Assembly (NCBI GenBank): GCA_016292045.1
Contig: JAEEZX010000013.1
Coordinates: forward strand, 1-64,000
DNA: 64,000 nucleotides
Direction: 5' to 3'
DNA from: Bacteroidaceae bacterium
GTDB taxonomy: Bacteria > Bacteroidota > Bacteroidia > Bacteroidales > Bacteroidaceae
The notes below the pieces were generated by a model, which was not told the DNA's origin, did not search any database, and saw only the letters and a program-made list of their open reading frames with translations. The position numbers and the translations under genes are program-made. Within the stretch, counting starts at the first letter, position 1. Every line of letters starts with the position of its first letter. Below, in pieces: positions 63,915 to 64,000 of this stretch.

Positions 63915-64000
63915 AGCAGCCACCATCCTTTGATGGAATATTCCATTATTACGGGGAATTCGCCCAACTGTTCAATGGGGAGACCGTAGATGAGGATGAT
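63830..64000 (-). CDS. Acyltransferase-3-like membrane protein, C-terminal part
   Basis: An open minus-strand frame enters from the window edge and stops with TAG at 63830-63832, giving 56 residues. They include WWLLYFLVGVGLPLATTKVI, a hydrophobic final helix as in the acyltransferase 3 family. The remainder (YGLPIEQLGEFPVIM) is a short loop before it. The assignment rests on this helix and on the polysaccharide context. It overlaps the convergent glycosyltransferase gene by 85 bp. Confidence 0.6.
   Translation of the reverse strand: MILIYGLPIEQLGEFPVIMEYSIKGWWLLYFLVGVGLPLATTKVIDFLLQGKQSTR

Overview
The window is chromosomal DNA from a member of the Bacteroidales, most like Prevotellaceae. 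Three things suggest this. The promoters carry the Bacteroidetes -7 box TAnnTTTG and almost no Shine-Dalgarno-dependent starts. The gene content is typical: a PorX/PorW pair of the type IX secretion system (T9SS), a DUF4922/SpoIID fusion, a TonB-type barrel with a carboxypeptidase-regulatory domain, and GH43/GH5 enzymes. Secreted proteins have Prevotella-like short C-terminal tails. I saw no rRNA, CRISPR array, transposase or prophage gene.

Layout. 1-2905 (minus): psd-pssA phospholipid genes, tsaE, a TIGR02757 gene and the start of a GH5 enzyme. 3059-9633 (plus): housekeeping run dnaE, trxA, a small acidic protein, tadA, yraN-like, birA, pyrH. 9630-13472 (minus): a compact five-gene operon encoding a VTC-type polyphosphate polymerase domain, a DUF4956 membrane protein, a DUF2490 barrel, a beta-helix lipoprotein and a mini-protein that is little more than a T9SS-like C-terminal domain. 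13613-15126 (plus): frr, rsgA. 15219-24712 (minus): two paralogous giant secreted proteins on either side of metG, the second with a long structured leader. 25233-30969 (plus): a GT2/DUF4922/SpoIID fusion, aroB and GH43, each joined by a 4-nt overlap. 31016-34105 (minus): a TonB-receptor-like barrel; then tRNA-Pro(GGG). 34460-40567 (plus): aroA, a small acidic protein, porW/sprE and porX. 40589-41634 (minus): an O-methyltransferase and aroQ. 41724-49577 (plus): xerD, two lipoproteins, a PfkB kinase, fmt and an outer-membrane barrel. 49659-64000: a surface-polysaccharide locus with rfbC, an FrhB-like iron-sulfur protein, a pyruvyl transferase, several glycosyltransferases, an MBOAT plus SGNH-like pair, two acyltransferase-3 proteins and a CotH-type kinase. 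It runs off the right edge.

How the parts may fit. PorX/PorW control and build the T9SS, which could export the giant paralogs, the mini-CTD protein and the glycosidases. The polysaccharide locus would make a pyruvylated, acylated surface glycan. The best candidate for an undescribed system is the VTC/DUF4956/DUF2490/beta-helix operon together with the distant CotH kinase at 58731. These families are known to co-occur, but their joint function is not established.
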